The notes under the pieces: model-generated | What the model was told of the DNA's origin: nothing | Database searches by the model: none | What the model saw: only the letters and a program-made list of their open reading frames with translations | Position numbers and translations under genes: made by a program | Assembly (NCBI GenBank): GCA_015501595.1 | Contig: JADNRX010000230.1 | Span: 24,309 to 88,308 of the forward strand | Source of the DNA: Hymenopellis radicata | Taxonomy: Eukaryota; Basidiomycota; Agaricomycetes; Agaricales; Physalacriaceae | Length of the DNA stretch: 64,000 bases | Reading direction: 5' to 3' | Part shown: positions 33,215 through 45,172 of the stretch, piece after piece | How the letters are laid out: each line of letters begins with the position of its first letter | How positions within the stretch are numbered: the first letter of the stretch is position 1

Positions 33215-33389
33215 AAGTGATATCTTGAAGAGTAGGTTTTAACAACAGGAGAGAAAACGAGGCTCGTCATTCAAGAGAAAAGCATACTGGACTATAATAA
33301 TACATTACGGAGCAGAACAGGATGGCGAAAAGTTGACAGAAGAACTGAGGAATGATAAACACGAATATCAAGTTAGTGGCCTTGATTAT

Positions 33390-35821
33390 CTACTGCAGCT
33401 CCTTAGGGAGAGCATTGTAGATTGGGCACAAGTCGAGATATTCTTGCTTGATGATCAAAGACTGGGGACCCGCGCGTTCCTCCGGGGGAGCCTCTGCGAA
33501 CACGACGGCAAGGCCTGCCTCCAGATGCCAGTCTGTAACACAATCAGAGAGCGCTCAAACACTGAGGAAAAGCATCGTACCAATGTGGCAATGCAAGAAC
33601 CACGGTCCGGGGTTGTCAGCTCGGAAGCGAATGATCACGGTAGAGCCTCCGATACCGACCACATCTACCATGAATGAGCACTAGCACAGAAAAATCTTCA
33701 AGCTGACACTTGCCGCGTTGGGGTGGGTTAACAAAGTTCTTCGGTCCCTCCATGCCTTGAACAATAGAGAAGGCATGACCGTGTAAATGGAAAGGACTTC
33801 AAGACGATCAATGTCCCGATCTCAAGGAATTGATGAGTTATATCTTACTGAGTGTGGCCTAACAGAGTACGATGAGTCAGAATCGTGAGCTATACCGAGC
33901 ATCATAAGCTTACCTCCCGCAGATCCATGGATGACGAGCTCAACAGTCTCATTGAAGTTAAGAACAATAGTGTTCTCATTAGGAGCGAAGCTGCCCATGC
34001 CGGTGAAGTTATTGGACAGGATGTTCAGGAGAGTTGGCAAGTCAGGCGAAATGTAGCTCAGACCATTGATCGTCCACTGAAAGTCGTCAGAAACTTCGAT
34101 AAAAGAACCGACGAAGAGCGACGTACGATGCGGTCTCCGGTGGTGGCATTGACTTCCTCTTGGAATTTCAGATCAATAGAGTGGTCGGCCGGTCCAGCGC
34201 CTCCGGGAGCCTCAGGGTTGAAGACTGGGACGAGACGGTGCTCTTGAAGCGGGTCCTTTGAATTGAAATCTGGAGCACCGGTGGGATCGGCGTCTGGTGC
34301 TCCTTCATAATGAAGCACAGCGTGGACGTTGTTTGCATCCACTGCACGAATGATGAGACGAAGGGATTCTAATGCAGAAAGCTGGAGCTCACAGTTCGGA
34401 TTGTCTCCTTGATGGTGCTCTTCCAAAGGAGCGCTGATCCAGTAATTGTCAACGGGCTGATCAGCATTCAAAACGAACGAGTAGCGTTGAGCGACCAAAA
34501 TCACGAAAGAGTCAACAGTCAAGGGTTCGTGACTGACACCGTCAACCTGTTCGTAGTCCTTAGCAACCTAATCGGACCTCGAGAGACATCACGAACCTCG
34601 ATGATCGTCATTGAGTGGCCAGCAATCGCGAAAGTATACTGTGCATAGCCAGACATGTTTATGCATCGGAAGCGGTAACGTTTTCCTGCAACGACGTTGA
34701 CACGCGCCCAGTCGACCTGCGGTCCACCCTGATAAAAAGTTAACGCAAGCCTAAGGAAAGCGAACAAGTTGAAGCTGCTTACGATAAATCGACCTTTTCC
34801 ATTGATTAGACCACTGTCGGCAATCTGTTTGAGGTCAGATTCACGATAACAGGCTACAGTCATTCCACGCACCGGTTCATGGAAAGGTTTTTGCTGCAGG
34901 AATTTCGCAGCAATACCGACAGAAGGCTACATGAACGTTTTAGTATCCGAGGATCCCGAGAAGAACTATTGCCCACCAAATGATACCAATCGGCCAAAGT
35001 GATGACGGTCGTCTCATCATCGATATCGTACAGGCCCAAATGCGGGTCCTCGGGGTCTGGAAACGAAGGTTACTTTGATGACTGATACCACGGTGAAAAT
35101 AAGACCTACCATAGATGACAAGGGGGCTGGTGATGGGGACCGGTCAGATGCGTTGATCTCTGGAACTCATAGGACACTTACCCGCGGAGCCCATCGACGT
35201 ACTGAGACGCCAGATGACTATGGTACCAGTACGTGCCCGCTTGTCCGTTCAAAGGGACTGAACAGGACGAGTTAGACCTGCGCAATGAGGATTCGAATTA
35301 CAGCTTACTATCGTAGGTGTAAGAATGCCCTGGGGAAACAGGGCACTGATTGACAAACGCCGCTAGGATAACGAGTTAGCTTGATCCCCCTGATACATCG
35401 ATCATAGAAAGCTCACGTCCGTCTTCTGAGGCGGTCCTCATTTGGAACTGTGGCGTATGATAAATATTAAAAGTCATGAACAGAGGCGGAAAGCGCTTAC
35501 CAAACCATGCCAATGGATAGTCAGACTGCGCCTGTTAACAGTAAAACAAGGTGAGCATCGTGAAAAGTAGCTTTGAACGCCGCCGTACCTCATAGTCGGG
35601 TCGGTCAAGAGGTTGTTAGTCTGGATGTGCAAGACATCGTTCTTGTTAGCCTGAATCAAAGTACCAGGGAAGATGCCATTATTGATAACTCCGACCCGCT
35701 CAAAGCCGTCTGGTGCGACGACATCGTTGGCGATGTCAAAAGTGAAGTTGACATCGGCAGCGCGAGCGAGGGAGACAAGTCGAGTGGCGAGAAGCGCAAA
35801 GGAAAGCGAAAGACTGAACAT
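33390..35821 (-). CDS. Laccase (multicopper oxidase), secreted
   Basis: Oxidises phenols with reduction of O2 to water; used in lignin turnover, pigment formation and detoxification. The ATG at 35821 starts a signal peptide ([20 protein letters not shown]), then [20 protein letters not shown]. All four copper-ligand segments are visible after splicing: [38 protein letters not shown], and [22 protein letters not shown]. The axial position ten residues after the Cys is Leu. The C-terminus reads [16 protein letters not shown]. About eleven introns. A TATA box lies 50 nt upstream. The protein seems complete and probably active, about 530 aa. The next gene in the other direction is about 1.2 kb away, with no second laccase in the window. 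Confidence 0.94.
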
Positions 35822-35870
35822 CTGGGTGAGCAGGTGTGTTCGATGAGTATTGGCGAAAGTAGCTCGCCTC

Positions 35871-35876
35871 TTTATA
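35871..35876 (-). promoter_or_regulatory. TATA box of the laccase gene
   Basis: TATAAA on the minus strand, 50 nt upstream of the ATG at 35821. Confidence 0.55.
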
Positions 35877-36983
35877 CACCTCAGAAGGGACCGCAAGGCC
35901 CCGTTAATGGCTCACTAATTCTCATGGTATCGTTTGGACACCGACCGTAGCAGTCCTATGCGGTACAAAGATGAGCAGGCCAGGCCCAGAGAGGGGTTCG
36001 ACTGAGTGAAGGTCGTATCCCTATCATTGTATCAAGACGTCATCCGAGAGTTTGTGGGAGCAAAGATCTGAGGAAATGCGGCTCAGAATTGTGCTTGCAA
36101 CATCTTACTGAGGAGGTGAAGTCCATGGTTATTGCTTTCGTGAAGAGTAGTACCCTGGGCGGCAAGGTTCACGAGAAAACCTAGCGTCAAGACTCAAAGC
36201 GCACTGTAAACGTTCAGTACAATCTTAGCGAGAATGAATTGCTTGCTAACGTTCGAATGTAAAAATAGTACAACCTCCATGTCCCCGATGTGCGTAGGAG
36301 CTGCTGTCGAGTACGAGACGGGTGCAAACATGAGCATGGGGTGTTAGCGTTCAGACGGAAAGTCATACCTCTTCTTCTTCATCCAAACATCTTCGCATTG
36401 TATTTTGTCACTCAGGAGTTGTCGTTCTGATAAACTGGATTGGGTTCCATGGTTCGCGTCGACCTGCGCGCCCTGTGGAGCTTGGAGCTAAAATTGCACC
36501 GAGAGTCGGCATGAAAAGTTCGTTTCTGACGAAAAAGGCAAACACTTGCGCCGCCAGTGGTCGACAGCCCTTCTCTTGATGTTGATTGAGTCGAATACCT
36601 AGTCCATGGACTTGGTGCGAAGTGACTAGTGAATACACGGTTACTACTGCTGCCAAGTAAACGCGTGAGAATGCCGAAAGGTAAGGCGATGGGCGGTTTA
36701 ACAGAACAGTCACGGGCCCGATGAGCCTGGGAAGCGCGCCCTTAAAAAGCGCGTCACTAATACCCTCTTTCAGCGCTCTGGCGTCCACGCCATTGCTTTG
36801 ACAAGTGACATGCGCAGCGATCCGTTGACTAACGAGCCATAAACAAACTGATGGATTGACTCTGTACGTGAACATTGTGGGAGTGCGGAGGCGTTTAGGA
36901 GTGGACTACAAGATGCCAAATTCAGTAAATGATACTTGAGGAAATAACATAGGAAAAAGAAAAGACGTGTCGCCTACAGTGCG
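35877..36983. other. Laccase upstream region; contains one doubtful 155-codon frame
   Basis: About 1.1 kb between the laccase promoter and the BTB gene end. A minus-strand frame at 36408-36875 (155 codons, MFTYRVNPSVCLWLVSQRIA) has two hydrophobic stretches but no recognisable domain and no splice partners. I treat it as uncertain. A small lineage-specific gene is possible. Confidence 0.4.
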
Positions 36984-38989
36984 CTACAACTTGAACCAAC
37001 CGTCAAAATCCTTCCATATCCTCTCCCTTCTTTTGGAGTAGATGTCTGTCCTTTTCTCCGCGCAAGCGTCACAAAAGCCTGCTCCCTTCCAATCAAAATC
37101 AGCGAGAGCCTTGAAGCCGCACACTTGGTCACGAGAATATTCATCCAAAATGCCCGATTTTCGTACTGAGCGCATATGAGCAATGGGATCGCTCGCCGCC
37201 ACGCATGGAACGACATCACAGTGCTCCAGAGCGACGAACAAGACCTCTTGGACCCAAGACTCCGTGAGCTTCTGTCTGGGTACTCGTAGAAGGTCAATTG
37301 CAGCAAGTTCATCGTGGGTGTAGTTCTTCAAACCGTGCTCCAAATCTTCGGTGCGGAATAGCTCGTATAGAGCCCGCTTCCGGATGCTCGGGACATTGCA
37401 CTTTGTCGAGAGAATAACGGTGTCCATCGCGTATGGGATAGGTTTCGGCGTAAGGTCATCAAGAGAAGCTGGCCACTTCTTCTCGAAGATTTTCAACGCC
37501 CAAGTGTAGTAGGATTCGAAAGACAGCGCATCTGCCACCTCAAGAACAGCAGCGACAGTTTCGAATGTAGGCTCTGAGCCATCGAGGTAAGTACTAGAGG
37601 ATGCCTGAGTTCGCGAGAAAGCAGAAAAACGGGCATTAAACTTACATAGGATCCTCAATGACATCCAAGAGAATAGAAAAGTTTTCCGCCGTCACGTTAT
37701 CCTCCTTGATTGCGTACAGCGGGAGTCGGTTGTCCTTCGGTCCGACGTATTCGTCAATGCGCTCTTCCCCCGCCCCACCAAACACAGAGTCTTTGAAGTA
37801 AGTACTGCGTTTAATGAGGGAGCTGCGATGGAGTCGGAATTCGACGTCATCGATAGCGATTATAACATTCCCATCTAGCACCCAGTGAAGCTCGCTCTTT
37901 CGTCTCCTTTTCTTGGGCTTTGCTTTCTTCTTGGGTGGCTGTAGTTGTTCTTCCTCGTCTTCTAGCTTTCGTTTTAGAGTTGTACCACTCTCTTGCTCTG
38001 GGCGAGTATGCTGGGTAAAGGGACTGAATTTATGGGAAGGACCTGGAGAGTTTGCGGGAGTAGAGTTGACAGAAATGACCTCATGTTTAAGAGGTGAATT
38101 GCTCGGGCGAGGTTTAGCTTTAGAACGCGTTGGTGTTGAAGGATTAGCAATCTGGTTGGAAGAATCGGCATTTGTTGTGAATCTCTCTACATGGAAAACC
38201 TTACCTCGTATTTCGGGTACATCTTCTCGCGCATCTGTGATAACTGGCTATCTTGTTGAGAGTGCTTTAGTTTGTTAGTACTTTGTGACAAGAACGCAGG
38301 CGGGGGAAGTGCGACATCGTCATCTGACGGCTCCGAGTCTTCAATGTCGATGGGTGTAGTGTCTATCACGGCCTCCTTTGAGGGTCCGGCCATTGGAAAA
38401 GGGCGAGCTTGAGACAATTGGCTGGCAGGTACTTGTGGCACGTCTGGATCGGGCGTCAGCGACACGGGTCGAGGGCGTGGACGCCGAGCGCTGGCAGTAG
38501 ATTCGTTGGCCTGCGAGTCAGATGCTGTCTGGGAAGCGGGTGCCTTGCCTGATAACACGGTATGAGTATCATAGTAGTTGCAGAGACAGCAAAGTCGTAC
38601 TATTAGCCCGAGATTGAGACGGCACGATTGCTTCTGGCTGCTTTCCTTGACTTTTGGGAAGGAAGGGGGTTCCAGGAGGTTTGCCTGTCATGAACGCGTT
38701 AAGAGGATGCACTGATGGCGCAGAACGAGTTCACGTACCGCGAGGCGACGCTGTCTTCAATCTCAGCGGCGATTTCAACGCTGCAGAAGAAAATCGCTGG
38801 ACGCCTTTGAAGGAAATAAGAGAAATACTGGGAAACCCTATAAGTCCACCTACCTTGCGGTGCTGGTGTCACTGGCAGCGATTTTGCAGCTGTGGACGGC
38901 GCACTGTGGGACTCTTCGGAGTTCATTGTCGAGTTGCTCGGCGTGTCGTTGTCTTCCTCGTCTGATGTCAAAGGCGAGAGAGCATTCAT
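36984..38989 (-). CDS. BTB/POZ-domain nuclear protein with long disordered N-terminus
   Basis: Exon 1 begins MNALSPLTSDEEDNDTPSNS and several exons of Ser/Pro/acidic low complexity follow (TPIDIEDSEPSDDDVALPPP; SQLSQMREKMYPKYE). The next exon has a strong basic signal (PPKKKAKPKKRRRKSELHW) and runs in frame into the BTB domain: VLDGNVIIAIDDVEFRLHRS, SLIKRSTYFKDSVF, LPLYAIKEDNVTAENFSILL. After an intron comes a BACK-like helical region (VAAVLEVADALSFESYYTWA; MDTVILSTKCNVPSIRKRAL). The C-terminus FCDACAEKRTDIY..RERIWKDFDGW is typical of Agaricomycete BTB proteins. The NLS and disordered region suggest a chromatin or transcription role; BTB alone would equally fit a Cul3 adaptor. Exon joins between 38190 and 38990 are approximate. 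Confidence 0.8.
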
Positions 38990-39419
38990 TACTGTCGAGA
39001 TGATGGTGGGAAGTAAGCGGCGGAGAAGAAGCGACGCGACTGGAAAGTTTGGCGGTGACAGGTGGTGCCAAACAAAAGCACAGCCACGCGGATATTGCGG
39101 ATGCTCAGCACTCAGACTCCGATGCTGCGGTTCTACGAGTGAAAAATTCGTTCAGACGTCGCTACGATGCTGCTTGATTACGTTGAAAGGGAATCAATGG
39201 AATGCTGATTGTGGCATGACTTGTAGGACAACGCGACATTTGAACGATGCTGTTGATCTCGGCTAAGCAAAGTGGCGTCGAATTTAGACTGGAAGAGATG
39301 TGACGTTTGTTACTAATTGATTCTTTCCAACAATGCGTAAAATACTAATACAATGACGACTACAAACTACACGCACTACAACATGAGAGAGACGTAACTA
39401 GTGCGAAAAGAATTGGAGA
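38990..39419. other. Intergenic region, no gene seen
   Basis: About 430 nt between the BTB gene start and the malate synthase stop. No supported frame. Contains the BTB promoter and the malate synthase 3' region. Confidence 0.5.
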
Positions 39420-41191
39420 TTACAAGACAGATCTCGTGAACTTAGCCTCTACACCATCTTTGGCGGCCAGATATGGCATCAAGTCGCTGGTCAAGAACTC
39501 ACTGGGCCAATCCTTCCTGATTTGCCCTTTGAGATAGTCGACAGCAACCGACAAGTCAGCGTCTTTGACGCCAGGTGCAATCTTCTTGATACCAGGCGAC
39601 AACTCGTCGATCCACTTGTCTAAAAGTGCTGTTGTGATGATCTCGCCGGTCTCCAACCGAGACTGGTAGTGCACCCATTGCCAAAGCTGCACCCGCGTAA
39701 TTTCCGCTGTTGCCGCATCCTCCATCAGATAATTCAGTGGAATACACCCGTTGCCTCCAATCCAGGCTCCAGTGTACGCAAGCGAACACTCGATGTTGGA
39801 GCGCACACCCTCGGTAGTAATCTGTCCGGGAACATTCGTGTCGAGAAGATTGGCGGCAGAGACGCGAACCTCTTCGCGGCGGACATGGTACTGGTTAGGG
39901 CCAAGCATGTGCTTGTTGAAGACCTCCATGGCAATTTTGTTGATAAGTGGATGAGCGATCCATGTTCCATCGTGTCCGGCGGTGACTTCACGAAGCTTGT
40001 CTGCGCGAACCTTCTCCATGGCAATCTCGTTGGCTTTGGGATCGTCCTTGATAGGAATTTGTGCAGACATTCCACCCATAGCAGCAACTTTGCGCCTTGA
40101 CACAAAATTAGATACAAACAGGGTTGAAAAGTACTATGCAACTTACTTGTGGCAAGTCTGAATTAAGAGACGAACATACGAGTCCATGAAGCCAACAGTC
40201 ATCGTCACGTCTTTGCGGTCAGGAAGGACGGCACTACGATCAGCGCGACGCTTCTTGATGAAGCTGAAAATGTAGTCCCAACGACCGCAGTTCAAGCCAG
40301 AAGAATGGTTTCGAAGCTCGAACAGAATCTCTTCCATTTGGAACGCGGCTGGAATAGTTTCGATGAGGACGGTCGCACGAATGGTGTTATGTGGGATGCC
40401 AAGGTACGACTGGGAGAAGAGGAAAACGTCATTCCAGAGACGCGCTTCGAGATAATGTTCCATTTTGGGAAGATAGAAGTACGGACCGGAGCCCCGCTTG
40501 ATGAGCTCCTTCGCGTTGTGGAAGAAATAGAGTGAGAAATCGAACAGTGAGGCCGACACGGGGCTGTTGTCGATGGATAGACGAGGCTCGTCGAGATGCC
40601 AACCGCGGGGACTGAAGGGTAGGGTTAGAATACGATCATGGAGTGTTGTGAGGTTCACATACCGAACGATCAAAGTGGCAGGCTTGTCGGAGAGCTTGTA
40701 TGCTTTGCCATTGGAATCAAAATCAATCTGCCTCCTGATGGCATCGTGTAGATTCAGCTGGCCGTTTATCATATTGGCAAAAGTAGGTGCACTAGAGTCT
40801 ATCACCAATTCAGTCATGGGACAGGGATCGACAGATAAGACATACCTTCAAAGTCGGCCATGAATGTCTTTGTTCCACTGTTGAGGGCATTGATGACCAT
40901 CTTGCGGTCCGTGGGTCCTGTGATTTCGACCCTCCTGTCCTCCAATCCTGGGCCAGGCGGGGCGCAATGCCAGGACGGTTCAGCGCGGATATGGGCGGTT
41001 TCTGAGGGGAAGTCAAGAGCAGCACCGCTATCCAACTTGCGTTGGGAATCCTGGCGAGCGGCGAGCAAAGCCTGCCTGGTTGACTCGAAGGTACGGTGGA
41101 CGGCAGCGAGGAAGGTGAGCGCGTCGTCGGTGAGGATGACTGCCTGCGCGTTTTCGGCGACCTTGGTGTGAATGTTTACGCCTGCAACCAT
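39420..41191 (-). CDS. Malate synthase (glyoxylate cycle)
   Basis: Condenses glyoxylate with acetyl-CoA to malate. The ATG at 41191 begins [20 protein letters not shown]. Conserved blocks: [98 protein letters not shown] and [12 protein letters not shown] (catalytic Arg, Glu and Asp regions present), and [20 protein letters not shown]. Five exons; about 540 aa. The C-terminus reads TRSVL, which is not the consensus peroxisomal PTS1 (SKL, ARL, SRL). Localisation to peroxisomes is therefore uncertain from sequence. Expected to be induced by acetate or lipid growth (family knowledge). Confidence 0.96.
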
Positions 41192-41413
41192 TGTGTGAGA
41201 TGTCTGAGAAATCGGGATGGTGGTGGTGAGAGAGCAAGTTGGAAACGGCGACTCTTTTGAAGACATTATTCACGGAGAGCCGTCGAGTCCGCTTCTTGTC
41301 GGATCAAAGCCATTCCGTGTAGCATGAAGACTACAAGTAGCTAGTACTACGACGTTTTTGTTTTGCCTGCAGTCTCCGCTTCCGTCTTTATCTCCGAGCT
41401 CACTGTTGCCTGA

Positions 41414-42148
41414 TCAACGCGGGGAGGCGGAGTCATGTTTAGATTCCTTACTGCATATGTCTTTTACCACACGTTCTCCCACTTTTATAGCCCTTTTGCA
41501 TGCCATTTGCCACATGCCAACGCTTACGGAGCCTAATGTTCACATCAGTACCGAGCCGGAAGATGGTTGGCCACCTACCTTTCGGCGCAAAGGGTAGTGC
41601 GAAGCACCATTGAATAGGCCCAAACCATCCTTGGGGAAGGTAGAACACGGCTGACCTCCGGTACCACCATCCTACAACAAACTGGACACCCGTGGTGGAC
41701 ACCCAAAGGACGCAATTGAACCTGATCGAAAAGCTCGACTTGACAGATGCAATCTCGGAGTCTATGTCACGGAATTTGCACGGAATCAATTGATTGTCTC
41801 CGAAAAACGACGCCACACTTGCTGAGCTTCTCCAAGTCCGCAAGACCTTTGTCAACGCTACGTCGTAGCTTGGCCCATCTAGCAAATTGATCCTGGGCAC
41901 TAGTCCTCAAAAGCTCTGCTTTCGTGTTCAAAGTATCAGTCTTGAGCTGGCGCTGCCGAGCCGCTTGTGACGGATAAAAGATTTTCAGATACAGCAAATA
42001 GCACTGGAAGCGGGTGCCCGTCAGCGGTAGCGCGCAAGGGAGCGTCGCCAAAGTGTTGACGCACAATTTCAAGCAGTACAGATTTTCCAATCCACGAAAT
42101 CAACTCCGTAACAAACACAAGAACGAAAATGGTGACAATGAGCGACAT
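41414..42148 (-). CDS. GET1: GET1, ER receptor subunit for tail-anchored protein insertion
   Basis: Four exons (42148-42062, 42003-41823, 41761-41579, 41532-41414) give 189 aa in frame. TM1 is [20 protein letters not shown]. The cytosolic coiled coil follows: [57 protein letters not shown]. Then TM2 is [20 protein letters not shown], the conserved [20 protein letters not shown], and TM3-like [18 protein letters not shown]. This is the WRB/CHD5/GET1 architecture. GET1 and GET2 dock the GET3-substrate complex at the ER. Intron 2 (41762-41822) has a GC donor, GCAAGT, in otherwise perfect consensus; all others are GT. The gene is tail-to-head behind malate synthase on the same strand, about 220 nt away. 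Confidence 0.93.
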
Positions 42149-42455
42149 GGTTCAAAGATGAGTTGTACACGTCGAACGCGTCTGGCAGACCGTGCCGTTA
42201 TGCCGGTACTGTAATGGCGGCCCGGGTCCTCCGTTACACTTACGCTTTCTCACTTACAATTTCCAGAACACACGCGTTGCAACCTTTGGCTAGCCACAAT
42301 GCGTATGACATGGGTGCTGTGTAACCCCCCCCAGCGATGTGAAAGTTTACTACAGTATCCAGCAAGATTGACTCTACCCGCCTACGACCCGTAAGATCGT
42401 ACTTAGGTCACAATCAGCTTCAAGTTCATACCTTGTAGTAACACCTGTGTGCAGG

Positions 42456-42991
42456 ATGGCCATCCAAAATGTCAAGTGCGAAGGCCTCAAAGTCATCCAT
42501 TCAGCAGGCTCCGACAAGAAAGTCGCCTTCATAAAAGAGAGCCGCACAGACGTCGCGTTCATTTACAATTGCAAGACCAGCACGCATGCGCACTAAAAGA
42601 GGGGCCGTTGGACATGTAAGTATTTGGTCCCGTCGTTCTCAGATCCTCTAGAGTCAATTGATCTCCAGGTACTGGGACAACGTTGGTTGGGAGACTTTGG
42701 ACAATGATTGACCTAGAGAATGATTACACGCTCGCTTTATCGAGTGTGGCATGATCAGCGGATACAATATAGTCAGATGAAGGTATGTACAGTGCATTTT
42801 GCCGTTAACTTCTTGCGGTCTCTTATCCATTGGATGGCAGAATCTATTCCAAGTCATCGCTCGCCGAATCACAAGTGATCATGAAGAAGCTCGCGATTGA
42901 AGAGTTCCGGTACATGGAAGACATCACTGAGGCGTTAGAATACGCCGGAGACGCGCCGACTAAGATACAAAAAGGTAGAAAACATGAATAA
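42456..42991 (+). pseudogene. Candidate small spliced gene or gene remnant
   Basis: Two coding-looking pieces on the plus strand: 42456-42596 (MAIQNVKCEGLKVIHSAGSD, then KKVAFIKESRTDVAFIYNCK) and, after a perfect acceptor at 42839-42840, about 42841-42991 (IYSKSSLAESQVIMKKLAIE, then EFRYMEDITEALEYAGDAPT). Between them lie further splice-like signals (GTAAGTATTT at about 42617 with CTCCAG at 42669; GTATGTACAG at 42783). Fragments there such as WDNVGWETLDND end in stops, and I could not join the pieces into one open frame. Codon texture suggests former coding sequence. The family is not recognised. It may equally be a real gene with an exon I failed to place. Confidence 0.35.
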
Positions 42992-43139
42992 TGCACCGGC
43001 TATACATCAATCGGAATCGGTTGACCGACCCGCCAACCGAAGCGACACAAGGAGGGCGGACCGGTATGCGGGCCGTATCACCGCTTTAAATAGTACTGCG
43101 ACAAAATGCCTTTTCCCCCACTACCCCACATTGTCCAGA

Positions 43140-44972
43140 ATGCCGAAAATCACTGGCTGCGAGACTCACGGTACGATTTCTCGGCGGTCGGCGCTCGCTC
43201 TCTGACCCGTCCCCCGTCTTGCAGATGTGCGATTCCCTACCTCTTTGTCGGGTGATGGTACCGATGCCATGTAGATGACCAGTGATTCCCGTGTACGACG
43301 ACTGACATCTCTCGTAGGAACACCGAATGCGACTACTCCTCTGCCTATGTCACCCTATTCACCGACTCTGACCTTGTCGGACACGGTATGACCTTCACTA
43401 TCGGTCGCGGAAACGAAATTGTCAGTCCCAACTCATCGTGAACAATACCACCGGTTCTCATCGCTGCATAGGTCTGCGACGCAATTAAACTGGTCGCTAG
43501 CCGCCTTGTCGGTAAAGAGACTGAAGACCTTTTCTCCGACATGGGCAAGACTTGGGACTTTATGATGTCAGATCCTCAGCTGAGATGGTCAGTTGTTCAG
43601 TCGTCTTCACACACTTGGATTGAACTCATGCTGCCGATGCGCTAGGATTGGACCGGAGAAGGGAGTTATCCATATTGCCTCGGGCGCCGTGAACAATGCC
43701 GTCTGGGATATGTATGCTCGTTCAAGGAAGAAGCCCTTGTGGAAACTAGTCGTTGACTTTACACCGGTTCGTTCAGTTTACTCTCCGTTGCATCCGCCGC
43801 GCTTACAGTCCGTCCTGTAGGAAGAACTCGTCCGATCGGCCGCATGGCGGTACATCACCGACGCCATCACCAAGGAGGAAGCGCTCGCGATGCTGAAAGC
43901 CAAGGACGCCACCAAGAAAGACCGCGAAGCCAAAGTTCGCGAGCTCGGGTTCGTCACTTGACAGTTCCTGCCTAGATCGCGTTAACTCAATCACCCATTC
44001 AGTTACCCCGCATACGTCACCTCCGCCGGCTGGCTCGGATACAGCGACGAAAAGGTCGCGCGCCTCACAAAGGAAGCCGTCGCCGCGGGTTTCAACCACT
44101 TCAAGATGAAGGTCGGCGCGGACCAGGCCAGCGATCTGCGTCGCGGCAAGATCATCCGCTCCATCATCGACGACCCGCAGTACCTCCCCGCCAATGCCAC
44201 GCCCAGAGACCCGGAGAGCGAGCAGCTCAAGGGCAAGAACGCTGGACCGACCGGTGCGGTGTTGATGATCGACGCCAACCAGGTGTGGGACGTGAACCAG
44301 GCCATTGACTACGTCAAGGGGCTCGAGGACATCAAGCCATGGTATGGGAGCATTATCTAGATATTTCGACGCGTCTTTATTGAGCCCATCACGTATAGGT
44401 TCATTGAGGAGCCCACTGCGCCTGATGACATCCTTGGACACGCCGCTATCCGCAAGGCGTTGAAGCCCTACGGTATCGGTGTTGCCACGGGAGAGCACGC
44501 GCACAACCGAATGGTGTTCAAGCAGCTCCTCCAAGCCGAGGCCATCGACGTCTGTCAGATCGACTCGTGTCGTCTTGCCGGTGTCAGCGAAGTTATCAGC
44601 GTGCTCTTGATGGCCGCCAAGTTTGGCGTCACCGTGTGCCCTCATGCCGGTGGTGTCGGTCTGTGTGAATACGTGATCCATCTCAGGTAGGAGAATTCGT
44701 TGGCACTCACAGTGGACCAGCTAACATGTGTCCATAGCTTGATCGACTATATCGCAATCTCTGGTACCATGGAGCGCAACGTCCTTGAGTTCGTGGACCA
44801 TCTCCACGAGCACTTCCTCAATCCTTGCTCCATCAACTCCAATGGGCGATACAATGTACCCTCAAATCCGGACGAGGGTTACAGTATCGAGATGCACAAG
44901 ACGAGTATCGCGGAGTACGAGTTCCCGAACGGTTCATATTGGGTCGGGGCTCGCGGTGGCAAGAAGCTGTAA
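43140..44972 (+). CDS. L-fuconate dehydratase (enolase superfamily, ENOSF1/FucD type)
   Basis: Mandelate-racemase-type enzyme that dehydrates L-fuconate (or related acid sugars) in deoxy-sugar catabolism. After splicing: [85 protein letters not shown] and [10 protein letters not shown], which contains the KxK catalytic base. Then metal ligands in MIDANQVWD (Asp), [10 protein letters not shown] (Glu) and [11 protein letters not shown] (Glu), and the general acid His in [13 protein letters not shown]. About eight introns. The C-terminus [17 protein letters not shown] is typical. All catalytic residues appear intact. A TTTAAATA element at 43084-43091, about 50 nt upstream, may serve as TATA. Confidence 0.94.
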
Positions 44973-45172
44973 TCGGAAAGGAAAGAGAAGGAGAAGAAGT
45001 TTGTATATCCTTATTAGCTTTGTACTCTCTGTAGGTTTTTTACTCTCATAATATCCGGATATATAGCAATTACGGCTCAACGAGTAAAGGAGAGTTCAAA
45101 TCCGTTACAAATATGCTGTGCCTAAACGCTGCTGCCCCGTTTATGTTACAGTAACGCCCAGACGGATGCAGT

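Noticed and set aside
31866..35821. Secondary-metabolite gene cluster around the reductase-like gene and laccase
   Set aside because: No backbone synthase (PKS, NRPS or terpene synthase), no transporter and no pathway regulator nearby; adjacency of two oxidoreductases is not enough.
43803..44681. 292-codon minus-strand open frame
   Set aside because: Lies exactly antisense to confirmed L-fuconate dehydratase exons; its Gly/Val/Asp-rich composition is the mirror of those codons.
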